Shown: positions 17,128 through 26,082, counted from the stretch's first letter. The stretch: DNA of 64,000 nt from Clavibacter michiganensis (GCF_016907085.1 NZ_JAFBBJ010000001.1:372001-436000), one strand, 5' to 3'. Numbers and translations are program-made. The notes: generated from the sequence alone by a model not told the origin.

Positions 17128-19661
17128 CCGACCTCGACGCCGTCGGCCTCGGCGGCCGCGAGCACTGGACCGTCGAGCCGCGCCCGCTGCCGGGGGAGCG
17201 CGCGGGCGGACCCGGGGGACGCGGTCACGGCGACGGATCCGGCCCCGGCCGTCGTGGCGGTCGCCCGGGAACGGGGCGCGCCGCCGCCCGCTGGCCGCTC
17301 ACCGCCGCGCTGGGCGTCGCCCTCCTCGCGGGAGCCGCCAGCCTCCACCTGCTCGTCGAGCCGGGCGCGTGGTTCCTCCTCTGCGTCGTGGTGGTCGCCG
17401 CCGTGCTCGGATCCGCCGCCCTGCTGCGCTCCGCCGGCGTGCCGCGCCTGCTCGCCTCGCTCGGCGGACTCGTGCTCCTCGTGCTCCTCGTCACGCTCGT
17501 CTTCGCGGGGCGGACCGCCGTGCTCGGCGTGATCCCCACCCCGGAGACCGTGCGCACGCTCCTCGCCGTGGGCGAGCAGGCGGGCGGGGAGATCTACCGC
17601 CGGTCGGCGCCCGTGCCCCCGCTCGCGTCCATCGTCTTCGTGATCGTGGCCTCGATCGGCGCCCTCGCGGTCGTGCTCGACGTGCTCGCGCACGCGCTCC
17701 GCCTGCCGGCGGTCACCGGGCTCCCGCTCCTCGTGCTCGTCTCGGTCCCCGGCGCGGTGCTCGTGGGCGAGTTCTCCGTCGCCTCCTTCGCCGTCACGGC
17801 GCTCGCGTGGTTCGCGGTGCTCGCGGCCGACGCGCGCGAGACGGACCGGGAGGGCGGCTGGCACGCGTCCGGGCTGCTCGGGGGATCGCGCCCCGCCCCG
17901 CCGCCCGCCCCGCGCCGATACTCGTCGGGGCGCCCGGCGGGATCCGCGCGCACGACGCTCGCCTCCGCGGGTGCGCTCGCGGGCGGCGCGGTCGTCCTCT
18001 CCCTCGTCGCGCCCGCGATCGTCCCGGGCCTCACGTCGGCGACCTTCCCGACGGCGTCCGGCTCCGGCCAGGGCGGCTCGCGCGTCGTCAACCCGATCCT
18101 CGACCTCGGCGACGACCTCCGCCGACCCGTCGACGTCGAGGCGCTCCGCTACTCGACCGCGTCCGCGACGCCCCTCTACTTCAAGGTGACGACGCTCTCG
18201 CGCTTCGAGGGCGACGAGTGGGCGCCGTCGCCGCTGCGCCCGCCGGACGGGAACACCGTCGACGCGATCGGGCCGGACCTCGGCTCCCGATCCGACGTGC
18301 CGGCCGAGGAGGTGGAGGCGCGCGTGCAGGTCGAGGGCTCCTCGAGCGCGTGGCTGCCCGCGCCCTACGCGCCTCGCAGCGTCACCGGGCTCGAGGGCTC
18401 GTGGCGCTGGTCCGATCAGGGCCTCGCGATCCGCTCCTCGGACTCCGACAGCCGCGACCAGAGCTACACCGTGACGAGCGAGCTGCCGCGCCCCGAGCGC
18501 GCGCAGCTTGAGGCCGTCGCGCCCGCGACCGACGACGACCTCCGGCCGTACCTGCAGATCCCCTCGGGCACCCCGGACATCGTCGCCTCGACGACGGCCG
18601 ACGTCCTCGCCGGCATCGACTCGCCGTACGACCAGGCGCTCGCGCTCCAGGAGTTCTTCACGGGCGGGCAGTTCCGCTACTCGGAGGACGCGCCCGTCCA
18701 GCAGGGCTACGACGGCAGCGGCGTCGACGTGGTGGGGGAGTTCCTCCGCGTGCGCTCGGGCTACTGCGTGCACTTCGCGTCGGCCATGGCGATCATGGCG
18801 CGCGAGGCGGGCATCCCGTCGCGCGTGGCCGTCGGCTACCTGCCGGGCGACCAGGTGGGGCGCGACGGCGACCTCATCACCTACCGCGTCGGATCCCACG
18901 ACCTGCACTCCTGGCCCGAGCTGTACTTCTCCGGCATCGGCTGGATCGCGTTCGAGCCCACGCCGGGTCGCGGACAGGCCGCGCCGTACGCCCAGCCGTC
19001 TGCCGCCCCGACCACCGCGCCCACGCCGTCCGCGACCCCGAGCGCACCCGCCGAGGCGACGCCGACCGCGACGCCCGCGCCCACCGCGTCGGCCGCGCCC
19101 GGCGCGAGCGGCGCCACGGGCGTCCGGATCCCGTGGGCGGCCCTCGGCACGGCCGCCCTCGTGCTCCTCGTGCTGGCGCTCCTCGCCGCTCCCGCCCTCC
19201 TGCGCCGCGCCCGCCGCGCCGGCCGGCTGCGCGCGCTCGAGACGGGCGACGCCCCGGCGGGCACGGCCTGGCGCGAGGCGGAGGACCGCGCGGTGGACCT
19301 CGGGATCCGCGTGCCGGACACCGAGTCGCCGCGCGAGCTCGGCCGCCGCCTCCAGGGCGACGACCCGTCGCTCGCCGAGCCGGTCGCCCTCCTGGTCACC
19401 GCGCGCGAGCGGGAGCGCTTCGCCCGTGCCGACGTCCCGGTGGACGCCGCCGCCGGTGCCGCGCAGGCCACCGCGCTCGTCGTGTTGGGCGACGCTCTGG
19501 GCGCCCGCGCGGGACGTGTCGACCGGATCCTCGCGCTCGTCGCCCCTCGCTCGCTCGTCCGCCGCCGCCCGCGGTCCGACGACGGAGCCGACGACGGGAC
19601 GGCGGGCGGACCGCCGGCCGCGCCGCCCGCGTCGGACGCCCCTCGTACACTCGGGGGATGA
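17124..19661 (+). CDS. Transglutaminase-like membrane protein (DUF3488/TgpA type)
   Basis: 845 residues: a Gly/Arg-rich cytosolic start, about six membrane helices between residues 53 and 230 and near 285, and an extracytoplasmic transglutaminase core with catalytic Cys in RSGYCVHFASAMA near 547 and His in HDLHSWPELYF near 594. A Pro/Ala/Thr-rich linker (625-670) and a last helix near 675-695 come before a cytosolic tail. It matches the TgpA architecture found downstream of MoxR-DUF58 pairs. The end overlaps recG by 4 bp, and the recG promoter lies inside this gene. Confidence 0.88.
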   Translation: MTDLDAVGLGGREHWTVEPRPLPGERAGGPGGRGHGDGSGPGRRGGRPGTGRAAARWPLTAALGVALLAGAASLHLLVEPGAWFLLCVVVVAAVLGSAALLRSAGVPRLLASLGGLVLLVLLVTLVFAGRTAVLGVIPTPETVRTLLAVGEQAGGEIYRRSAPVPPLASIVFVIVASIGALAVVLDVLAHALRLPAVTGLPLLVLVSVPGAVLVGEFSVASFAVTALAWFAVLAADARETDREGGWHASGLLGGSRPAPPPAPRRYSSGRPAGSARTTLASAGALAGGAVVLSLVAPAIVPGLTSATFPTASGSGQGGSRVVNPILDLGDDLRRPVDVEALRYSTASATPLYFKVTTLSRFEGDEWAPSPLRPPDGNTVDAIGPDLGSRSDVPAEEVEARVQVEGSSSAWLPAPYAPRSVTGLEGSWRWSDQGLAIRSSDSDSRDQSYTVTSELPRPERAQLEAVAPATDDDLRPYLQIPSGTPDIVASTTADVLAGIDSPYDQALALQEFFTGGQFRYSEDAPVQQGYDGSGVDVVGEFLRVRSGYCVHFASAMAIMAREAGIPSRVAVGYLPGDQVGRDGDLITYRVGSHDLHSWPELYFSGIGWIAFEPTPGRGQAAPYAQPSAAPTTAPTPSATPSAPAEATPTATPAPTASAAPGASGATGVRIPWAALGTAALVLLVLALLAAPALLRRARRAGRLRALETGDAPAGTAWREAEDRAVDLGIRVPDTESPRELGRRLQGDDPSLAEPVALLVTARERERFARADVPVDAAAGAAQATALVVLGDALGARAGRVDRILALVAPRSLVRRRPRSDDGADDGTAGGPPAAPPASDAPRTLGG
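19646..19651 (+). promoter_or_regulatory. Leaderless -10 element (TACACT) of recG
   Basis: TACACT, 6 nt before ATG 19658, inside the last codons of the transglutaminase gene. Confidence 0.55.
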
Positions 19662-21841
19662 CCGGATCCGACGCCGCGCTCGCGGGCGTCGTGGGCGGCC
19701 GCACCGCGGGCGTGCTGCAGAAGGCGTTCGGCCTGCGCACGGTCGCCGACCTCCTCGAGCACCTCCCGCGCCGCTACGCCCGCCGCGGCGAGCTCACGGC
19801 CCTCGCCGAGCTGCCCGTCGACCAGCAGGCCACCATCGTCGCCGAGGTGCGCGAGGTGCGCGAGCGGCCCATGCGAGCCCGGCGCGGCAGCATCCTCGAG
19901 GTGCGGATCACCGACGGCCGGGGCTTCCTCACCCTCACCTTCTTCAACCAGGCGTGGCGCGCCAAGGACCTGGTGCCGGGCGTCCGCGGCATCTTCGCGG
20001 GCAAGGTCAGCGACTACCGCGGCGCGCTCCAGCTCGCCCACCCCGACTACGAGCTCTTCGACGCGCACGAGGGCCCCGAGCTCTCCGGCGGCGAGCCCGA
20101 CGCGGCCGCGCGCCGCTGGGCCGAGATGCCCATCCCCATCTACCCGGCCACCGCCTCGATGGCGAGCTGGCAGGTCGCGAAGTCGGTGGAGCTGGCGCTC
20201 GACGCGGTCGACGACCTGGAGGATCCCGTCCCCGCCGACGTGCGCGCCGAGCGCGGCCTCCTCCCGTACCGCGAGGCGCTCGAGGGCGTGCACCGGCCCG
20301 AGAAGGACGTCGACTGGAAGCGCGGCCGCGACGCGCTCCGCTTCCAGGAGGCGTTCGTCCTGCAGACCGCGCTGCTGCAGCGGCGGCAGGCGGCCCGCGC
20401 GCTGCCGGCGACCCCGCGGATCCCGACCCCGGGCGGCCACCTCGACCGGCTCGACGCCCAGCTGCCCTTCGAGCTCACGGGCGACCAGCGGCTCGTGGGA
20501 GAGGAGATCGCGACCGACATGGCGCGCACCTGGCCCATGAACCGCCTCGTGCAGGGCGAGGTCGGCTCCGGCAAGACGCTCGTCGCGCTCCGGGCGATGC
20601 TCGCGGTCGCCGACACGGGCGGCCAGTCCGCGCTGCTCGCGCCCACCGAGGTGCTCGCGAGCCAGCACCTGCGCTCGCTCACGGCGTCGCTCGGGCCCGA
20701 TCTCGCGGCGGAGCTCATGCCCACCCTCCTCACCGGCCAGCTGTCGACCGCCGAGCGCAAGCGCGCGCTGCTGCGCATCGTCAGCGGCCAGGCGCGCATC
20801 GTCGTCGGCACGCACGCGCTCCTCGGCGACCGCGTCGAGTTCCTCGACCTCGGCCTCGTCGTGGTCGACGAGCAGCACCGCTTCGGCGTCGACCAGCGCG
20901 AGGCCCTCCGGCGGAAGGGCGGCACCCCGCCGCACGTGCTCGTGCTCACGGCCACGCCCATCCCGCGCACGGTCGCGATGACGGTGTTCGGCGACCTCGA
21001 CGTCTCGACCATCGCCGAGCTGCCGAGCGGGCGCCAGCCCATCGCGTCGTTCGTCGTCCCGCTGCACGAGCACCCGGGGTGGATCGAGCGGGTCTGGGAG
21101 CGCACGGCGGAGGAGGTCGACAAGGGGCGCCAGGCGTTCGTCGTCTGCCCCGCCATCGACCCGCAGGATCCGGAGGCGGAGGACGAGGACGCCGGCGAGG
21201 GAGCGGAGGACGCGCCCACCCGACCGTCGCTCGCGACGGTCACCGAGGTCGACGCGCTGCTCGGCGCGCACCCGCGCCTCGGATCCGTCCGCCGCGCCGT
21301 GCTGCACGGCCGCATGACGGGGGAGGAGAAGGACCGCGTGATGCGCGCCTTCTCCGCGGGCGACATCGACCTCATCGTGGCCACCACCGTCATCGAGGTC
21401 GGCGTCGACGTGCCGAACGCCTCGACCATGGTGATCCTCGACGCCGACCGCTTCGGCGTCTCGCAGCTCCACCAGCTGCGCGGCCGCGTCGGCCGCGGCG
21501 GCGTTCCGGGCCTCTGCCTCATGGTCACGCACGCCGAACCCGAGACCGTCGCGCGCGAGCGGGTCGACGCCGTCGCCGCCACCCTCGACGGCTTCGAGCT
21601 CGCGCGCGTCGACCTCGAGCTCCGTCGCGAGGGCAACGTCCTCGGCACGAACCAGTCGGGCGGCCGCTCGTCGCTCCGGCTGCTGCGGGTCGCGCAGGAC
21701 GGCGACCTCATCGAGTCCGCGCGCGAGCACGCCCACGACGTGCTCGAGGCGTCGCCTGACCTCCAGGGCCACCGCGCGCTCGCCCGCGCGCTCGCCCGTC
21801 GGCTCGACGACGAGGAGCGCGCCTTCCTCGACAAGAACTAG
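19658..21841 (+). CDS. recG: ATP-dependent DNA helicase RecG
   Basis: Branch-migration helicase that regresses stalled forks and processes Holliday junctions. In 727 residues: N-terminal wedge/OB region (TFFNQAWRAKDLVPG near 93), Walker A GEVGSGKT near 301, the DEQH box VVVDEQHRFG near 404, TATPIPRT near 430 and the RecG-type RGRVGRGG near 608. An acidic insert (EAEDEDAGEGAED near 507) is not part of the usual core. It may be expressed from both the upstream operon and its own leaderless promoter. Confidence 0.94.
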   Translation: MTGSDAALAGVVGGRTAGVLQKAFGLRTVADLLEHLPRRYARRGELTALAELPVDQQATIVAEVREVRERPMRARRGSILEVRITDGRGFLTLTFFNQAWRAKDLVPGVRGIFAGKVSDYRGALQLAHPDYELFDAHEGPELSGGEPDAAARRWAEMPIPIYPATASMASWQVAKSVELALDAVDDLEDPVPADVRAERGLLPYREALEGVHRPEKDVDWKRGRDALRFQEAFVLQTALLQRRQAARALPATPRIPTPGGHLDRLDAQLPFELTGDQRLVGEEIATDMARTWPMNRLVQGEVGSGKTLVALRAMLAVADTGGQSALLAPTEVLASQHLRSLTASLGPDLAAELMPTLLTGQLSTAERKRALLRIVSGQARIVVGTHALLGDRVEFLDLGLVVVDEQHRFGVDQREALRRKGGTPPHVLVLTATPIPRTVAMTVFGDLDVSTIAELPSGRQPIASFVVPLHEHPGWIERVWERTAEEVDKGRQAFVVCPAIDPQDPEAEDEDAGEGAEDAPTRPSLATVTEVDALLGAHPRLGSVRRAVLHGRMTGEEKDRVMRAFSAGDIDLIVATTVIEVGVDVPNASTMVILDADRFGVSQLHQLRGRVGRGGVPGLCLMVTHAEPETVARERVDAVAATLDGFELARVDLELRREGNVLGTNQSGGRSSLRLLRVAQDGDLIESAREHAHDVLEASPDLQGHRALARALARRLDDEERAFLDKN

Positions 21842-21855
21842 GGGAGCGTCCGCCC

Positions 21856-21861
21856 TAGGCT
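21856..21861 (+). promoter_or_regulatory. Leaderless -10 element (TAGGCT) of coaD
   Basis: TAGGCT, 6 nt before ATG 21868. Confidence 0.55.
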
Positions 21862-21867
21862 GGCGGG

Positions 21868-22359
21868 ATGCAGCGGATCGCCGTCGTCCCCGGATCGTTC
21901 GACCCCGTCACGCTCGGGCACCTCGACGTGATCCGCCGTGCCGCCCGCCTCTACGACGAGCTCGTCGTGCTGGTGGTGCACAACCCCGGCAAGACGCCGA
22001 TGCTCCCGCTCGAGGAGCGCGTCGCCCTCATCGAGCGCGTGATCCGCGACGCCGGCCTGCCCGCGACCGTCCGCGTCGACTCGTGGGGCGCGGGCCTCCT
22101 CGTCGACTACTGCCGGCAGGTGGGCGCGACCGTGCTCGTGAAGGGCGTGCGGTCGCAGCTCGACGTGACGTACGAGACGCCGATGGCGCTCGTCAACCGC
22201 GATCTGGCCGACGTCGAGACCGTGCTGCTGCTGCCGGACCCCGCGCACGCGCACGTGTCCAGCTCGCTCGTGCGCCAGGTCGAGGCGCTCGGCGGCGACG
22301 TCGCGCCGTACGTCCCTGCGGCCGTCCAGGAGGCGCTGGCCGTCCGGCGCGCCGGCTGA
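21868..22359 (+). CDS. coaD: Pantetheine-phosphate adenylyltransferase
   Basis: Fourth step of coenzyme A synthesis: adenylation of 4'-phosphopantetheine. 163 residues, the standard size. [15 protein letters not shown] at 8-22 holds the (H/T)xGH nucleotidyltransferase motif, [12 protein letters not shown] near 92 contacts pantetheine, and the [17 protein letters not shown] end is the conserved ISSS-like ATP-binding region. Usually linked to rsmD; here the neighbours are recG and yceD. Confidence 0.95.
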   Translation: MQRIAVVPGSFDPVTLGHLDVIRRAARLYDELVVLVVHNPGKTPMLPLEERVALIERVIRDAGLPATVRVDSWGAGLLVDYCRQVGATVLVKGVRSQLDVTYETPMALVNRDLADVETVLLLPDPAHAHVSSSLVRQVEALGGDVAPYVPAAVQEALAVRRAG

Positions 22360-22366
22360 CGCCCCG

Positions 22367-22372
22367 TAGGAT
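22367..22372 (+). promoter_or_regulatory. Leaderless -10 element (TAGGAT) of yceD-rpmF
   Basis: TAGGAT, 6 nt before GTG 22379. Confidence 0.5.
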
Positions 22373-22378
22373 CTACGG

Positions 22379-22951
22379 GTGTCCAGGTTCCAGAAGACCC
22401 CATTCACGGTCCACGTCCACGACATCGTGCACCGACCCGGGGAGATGCGCGAGCTCGACCTGACCATCGTCACCCCCGAGCGCATGGGGGAGGGCCTCAT
22501 CGCCGTCCCCGCCGGCCGGGAGATGCGCGTCACCGTGCGACTGGAGTCCCTGCACGACGGGATCCTGGCCACCGGCGAGGTCGACACGGTGGCCGACGGG
22601 CAGTCGGCGCGAACCCTCGCCGACATGCAGGAGCGTGTCCAGGTCGATTTCGCGGAGATGTTCGCGTACAGTCTTGATGAAGCTTTCGACTACCAGGTCC
22701 AGGACGAGCACGTGGACCTGGAGCCGGTCATCCGGGATGCGGTGGTCCTTTCACTGCCGTTCCAGCCCGAAGTGCCGGGCGAGGACCTCGATCTCGATCT
22801 GGGTCCCGGCATCAGCCTGGTCCTGGCGGACTCCGACCCGGAGCCCGTGATCGATCAGCGCTGGGCAGCCCTGTCCGGCTTCCGAGCTTCCGAAGACAGC
22901 GGTGCGGCGCGTGAAGACGCCGACACCGAAACGCAGAGAGATGAGAGTTAG
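22379..22951 (+). CDS. YceD/DUF177 family protein
   Basis: 190-residue acidic protein of the DUF177 family, encoded just before rpmF in most bacteria and connected to 23S rRNA accumulation or 50S assembly in some. The conserved core is [23 protein letters not shown] near 60-85 and [17 protein letters not shown] near 112. The Cys-containing C-terminal site of many family members (CxxDCKGLC) is absent; [22 protein letters not shown] takes its place. rpmF starts 2 nt after its stop. Confidence 0.88.
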   Translation: MSRFQKTPFTVHVHDIVHRPGEMRELDLTIVTPERMGEGLIAVPAGREMRVTVRLESLHDGILATGEVDTVADGQSARTLADMQERVQVDFAEMFAYSLDEAFDYQVQDEHVDLEPVIRDAVVLSLPFQPEVPGEDLDLDLGPGISLVLADSDPEPVIDQRWAALSGFRASEDSGAAREDADTETQRDES

Positions 22952-22953
22952 CC

Positions 22954-23157
22954 ATGGCTGTACCCAAGAGGAAGATGTCCCGATCCAACACGCGTGCGCG
23001 TCGCTCGCAGTGGAAGGCCGAGGCTCCCACGCTCGTCAAGACCATCGAGAACGGCAAGGTCGTCTACTCCATGCCGCACCGTGCGCGCGTGATCGAGGAC
23101 GCCGCCGGCACGCCCCTGTACATGGAGTACAAGGGCCGCAAGGTCGCCGACGTTTAG
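22954..23157 (+). CDS. rpmF: 50S ribosomal protein L32
   Basis: 67 residues, beginning [22 protein letters not shown], the usual bL32 start. It lacks the four zinc-binding cysteines of the C+ form, so it is the zinc-independent (C-) type. Co-transcribed with yceD. Confidence 0.96.
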   Translation: MAVPKRKMSRSNTRARRSQWKAEAPTLVKTIENGKVVYSMPHRARVIEDAAGTPLYMEYKGRKVADV

Positions 23158-23182
23158 TCGCGACCCGCGCAGCACGTCGGAC

Positions 23183-23899
23183 ATGACCGACACCACGGGA
23201 TCCCGCGTCCACGGCGACCGCGACGCGCTCCGGCGCCTCCTCGCCGTGGACGTGAGCCCCGAGCTCCTCGAGCTCGCGCTCACCCACCGCTCGTACGCGT
23301 ACGAGCACGGCGGCATCCCGCACAACGAGCGCCTCGAGTTCCTCGGCGACTCCATCCTCGGGCAGGCCGTCACGGTCATGCTCTACCTCGAGAACCCCGA
23401 CCTCGACGAGGGCGAGCTCGCCAAGCGGCGCGCCAGCCTCGTCTCGAGCGTCGCCCTCGCGGAGGTCGCCACCCGCATCGGGCTCGGCGAGCACCTGCTG
23501 CTCGGCCGCGGCGAGGAGCTCACGGGCGGCCGCGCCAAGTCGTCGATCCTCGCCGACACGGTCGAGGCCATCATCGGCGCCTGCTACCTCGACGCCGGGG
23601 GAGAGGCCGCGACCGGTCTCGTGCTGCGCCTCATCGCGCCGCTCCTCGAGGATCCGGCGCGCTTCGGCGCCGCCATGGACCCGAAGACCGCTCTCCAGGA
23701 GAGCGCCGCGCGCCAGGGCCTCCCCGCGCCCGTCTACGACGTGAGCGACAGCGGACCCGACCACAGCAAGCGCTTCCACGCCGTCGTCACGGTGGGCGGG
23801 GCCGTCCGCACCACGGGCGAGGGATCCAGCAAGAAGCAGGCCGAGATGACGGCCGCGCTCGAGGCGTGGACCCGCCTCGAGGCGCGCACCACGGCCTGA
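23183..23899 (+). CDS. rnc: Ribonuclease III
   Basis: Double-strand-specific endoribonuclease for rRNA processing. 238 residues: the catalytic signature NERLEFLGDS at about 49-58, the second acidic cluster DTVEAIIGACYLDAG near 127-141, and a C-terminal dsRNA-binding domain from DPKTALQE near 170 to SSKKQAEMTAALEAW near 218. It is 25 nt after rpmF and 6 nt before mutM, matching the standard actinobacterial rpmF-rnc-mutM-smc order. Confidence 0.95.
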   Translation: MTDTTGSRVHGDRDALRRLLAVDVSPELLELALTHRSYAYEHGGIPHNERLEFLGDSILGQAVTVMLYLENPDLDEGELAKRRASLVSSVALAEVATRIGLGEHLLLGRGEELTGGRAKSSILADTVEAIIGACYLDAGGEAATGLVLRLIAPLLEDPARFGAAMDPKTALQESAARQGLPAPVYDVSDSGPDHSKRFHAVVTVGGAVRTTGEGSSKKQAEMTAALEAWTRLEARTTA

Positions 23900-23905
23900 C
23901 CCGCG

Positions 23906-24835
23906 GTGCCCGAGCTCCCCGAGGTCGAGGTCGTCCGCGCCGGCCTGGAGCCCGCGGTCGCCGGCGCCCGCATCACCGCAGTCGAGATCCTCGACGCGCG
24001 CTCGCTCAAGCGGCACGACCCGCTCGAGGGCGCCTTCGTCGACCTGCTCGTCGGCCGCGTGATCACCTCCGCGGTCCGCCGCGGCAAGTTCCTGTGGCTG
24101 CCGCTCGAGCCCGACGCCCGGCGCGACGCGACGGGCCCTCGCGCCCTGGTCACGCACCTGGGCATGAGCGGGCAGGTGCTCCTCCGCGAGCCCGGCTCCG
24201 ACCCCGACGGCCTGCTGCGGATCCGCATGGGCATCGAGCACCCCGTGCACGGCGAGCTCGTGGTCGCGTTCGTCGACCAGCGGATCTTCGGCTCGATGGC
24301 CGTCGACCGCCTCGTCGCGACGCCCGACGGGCACGCGGGGGGACGGGGATCCGAGGCGGCTCTCGTGCCGACGCAGGTCGCCCACATCGCGCGGGATCCC
24401 CTCGACCCGGCCTTCGACGACGAGCTGCTGCTGGACCGCCTCGCCCGGCGGCGCACGGGGATCAAGCGCGCGCTGCTCGACCAGACGCTCGTGAGCGGCA
24501 TCGGCAACATCTACGCGGACGAGGCACTGTGGGCGGCGCGGATCCACTACGCGCACCCCACGGATCAGCTCGGTCGCGGGCGCGCCCTGCGTCTCCTCGC
24601 CGAGGTGCGGCACGTGCTCGCGAGGGCGCTGGCCGAGGGCGGCACGAGCTTCGACGCGCAGTACGTCAACGTCAACGGCGCGTCCGGCTACTTCTCGCAC
24701 TCCCTCAACGCCTACGGCCAGCAGGGGAAGCCCTGCCCGCGCTGCGGCACGCCGATCGTGCGCGAGGCCTTCATGAACCGCGGCTCGCACCTGTGCCCGC
24801 ACTGCCAGCCGCTGCCGGATCCCGAGTCCGCCTGA
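23906..24835 (+). CDS. mutM: Formamidopyrimidine-DNA glycosylase
   Basis: Base-excision repair enzyme removing 8-oxoguanine and formamidopyrimidines. The N-terminal PELPEVE provides the catalytic Pro2 and Glu3. HLGMSG near 84, SGIGNIYADEALW near 194 (H2TH region) and the C-terminal zinc finger CPRCGTPIVREAFMNRGSHLC with CPHC are intact over 309 residues. The start is GTG 23906. Its normal downstream neighbour smc is displaced by the GNAT gene and the foreign insertion that begins about 150 bp after its stop. Confidence 0.95.
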   Translation: MPELPEVEVVRAGLEPAVAGARITAVEILDARSLKRHDPLEGAFVDLLVGRVITSAVRRGKFLWLPLEPDARRDATGPRALVTHLGMSGQVLLREPGSDPDGLLRIRMGIEHPVHGELVVAFVDQRIFGSMAVDRLVATPDGHAGGRGSEAALVPTQVAHIARDPLDPAFDDELLLDRLARRRTGIKRALLDQTLVSGIGNIYADEALWAARIHYAHPTDQLGRGRALRLLAEVRHVLARALAEGGTSFDAQYVNVNGASGYFSHSLNAYGQQGKPCPRCGTPIVREAFMNRGSHLCPHCQPLPDPESA

Positions 24836-24849
24836 CCCTGACGCCGGGC

Positions 24850-24985
24850 TCAGCGCGCCGGCCCGACCTCCCGCAGCCAGCTCCCGCTCGTGGCGACGTG
24901 CCGGAAGCCGAGCGCCTCGTTGACCGCGAGCATCGGCCGGTTCTCGTCGGCGTTCCAGGTGACGACGCGGTCCGCCTCCGGTGCC
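24850..24985 (-). pseudogene. Orphan 3' end of the GNAT acetyltransferase gene (left copy of the duplication)
   Basis: A 3'-terminal remnant, about 45 codons, that would read LREVGPAR then stop (TCA at 24850-24852 on the plus strand). Bases 24864-24985 match 26103-26224 at 121 of 122 positions, the single difference being 24979 C against 26218 G. The reading frame is the same as in the intact gene at 26083-27207, whose C-terminus is instead LREVDAGDVG. Lying 14 nt after mutM, it is most simply the original end of that gene, cut off by the insertion. Confidence 0.88.
24864..24985. repeat. 122-bp direct repeat, left copy
   Basis: Left copy of the near-perfect (121/122) direct repeat that brackets the GIY-YIG insertion. 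Identity ends abruptly at both sides (24863 C against 26102 T; 24986 C against 26225 T). Confidence 0.95.
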
Positions 24986-25028
24986 CAGAATGTCGTTGGG
25001 GGCAACGCTGGCGGGTGAGGTCACGGAT

Positions 25029-25047
25029 GGCTCCGCGTCGCGGAGCC
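25029..25047. terminator. 9-bp inverted repeat inside the insertion
   Basis: GGCTCCGCG, T, CGCGGAGCC, followed by GAAAATC. It could insulate the insertion from mutM transcription or be a recombination-related hairpin; the role is unknown. Confidence 0.45.
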
Positions 25048-25103
25048 GAAAATCGGGGCTTCCCGGGTGGAGAAACCGAACGCCGTTGACTCGAAAGGGG
25101 GCA

Positions 25104-25139
25104 TTGAATGGCGGCTCCGGATCGGACTATTGTCTGATC
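25104..25139 (+). promoter_or_regulatory. Candidate promoter and operator-like dyad of the GIY-YIG gene
   Basis: TTGAAT (25104-25109), an 18-nt spacer and TATTGT (25128-25133). The -10 element sits in the centre of a dyad, GATCGGAC TATT GTCTGATC (25120-25139), symmetric except for one base pair. A protein bound there would block the promoter. Confidence 0.4.
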
Positions 25140-25293
25140 AAGGTCACCGGCATGTCGGGGTTATCGATGTGGATGCGGCCACAGCTGATCTGCTGTGAAC
25201 GCACAAAATCAACAGGGCGACCCAGTATTGAGGCTTCCACTGGGCTTGAAGAACGCAGCCGAATCCGCAGAGCCCACTCGAGAGGGGCAAATC

Positions 25294-26070
25294 ATGACGG
25301 GTACGTATCTATACATCTATCGCAATGATGAGCTGAAGAAGGTCTACGTCGGCATCGGCAACAGCCCCGGTCGCGTCTGGGAGCATCACAACGACGCGGC
25401 CGCAGCGCTGCTCGCGGAGTCTGCGACGAAGGTGTTCATCACCACGGAGCCCTTCAAGGATCGAGCGTCGGCGGAGCGTGCGGAGAGCGCTGCGATCTGC
25501 GCCGCCGCTGCTGTCGGTGTCGGGGTCATCGTCGACGAGAAGCGTGCAGAGGACCTTCTGAATGTCACGAACATCGCCAAGGTCGGCTCGTCCAAGCACC
25601 TCACGCCAGCTGTCTACGAGCGCGAGGGGTCGGTTCGCTACGACGCTCTGGAGCGGACCGCCATCGTCACACTGCATCATGACGACATCGATGACGTCGG
25701 TGATGGCGTTCGCCGCCCAGCACTCCATGGAGGTCGGGATGCCGAAATCTTCCACCAGCGTGCTACGCGGTGGTGGGGCTTGGGGGCGGCTAATGCTCGG
25801 CGTGATAAGAAGCGCACTGCCGGCGGTCTGGTTCCCCGCGATGTCGATCGACTCGTCGCGGTCCAGAAGTCGACTTCCACCATCTTGGGCGCATGGACAT
25901 TGACTGAGGAGCAATGGCGCAGGGACGCGAACAGCTGGATGTTCGTCACCGATCAGCCCATCGATGATTGGCGTGGGCAGCGGCTCGATTGGTGTGGTGC
26001 TAGTCATTCGGGTGGAGCATTGGTCTGGAGCGCAGACATCCGCGCGGAACTGCGCGGCAAGCGGTCCTGA
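25294..26070 (+). CDS. GIY-YIG-like nuclease (LEM-3/COG3680-type), foreign
   Basis: 258 residues, start fixed by GAGAGG at 25280-25285. The N-terminus reads TYLYIYRN then KKVYVGIGNSPGRVWEHH, matching the GIY-YIG order: first strand (LYIY for GIY), second strand (VYVG for YIG, residues 17-20), an arginine at 27, a histidine at 31, and an acidic helix SAERAESAAI (Glu61/Glu64), where the catalytic glutamate of the family lies. Residues 90-258 match no domain I recognise; they include a Trp-rich patch (RWWGLG near 162), WTLTEEQWRRD near 200 and a DWCGASHSGGALVW end. Codon use is less G+C-biased than in its neighbours. It could be a homing or defence nuclease, or a regulator with a dead nuclease domain. 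Confidence 0.68.
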   Translation: MTGTYLYIYRNDELKKVYVGIGNSPGRVWEHHNDAAAALLAESATKVFITTEPFKDRASAERAESAAICAAAAVGVGVIVDEKRAEDLLNVTNIAKVGSSKHLTPAVYEREGSVRYDALERTAIVTLHHDDIDDVGDGVRRPALHGGRDAEIFHQRATRWWGLGAANARRDKKRTAGGLVPRDVDRLVAVQKSTSTILGAWTLTEEQWRRDANSWMFVTDQPIDDWRGQRLDWCGASHSGGALVWSADIRAELRGKRS

Positions 26071-26082
26071 GGAACGAGTCGC

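Larger units (their letters stand above)
24986..25293. other. Non-coding left part of the insertion
   Basis: 308 bases with no convincing gene. Visible structures are a small hairpin at 24994-25007 (CGTTG-GGGG-CAACG), a 9-bp inverted repeat at 25029-25047 around a single T, a candidate promoter at 25104-25133 with an overlapping dyad, and a leader of about 150 nt before the GIY-YIG start. G+C falls from near 70% at the left to about 55% at the right. Confidence 0.6.
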
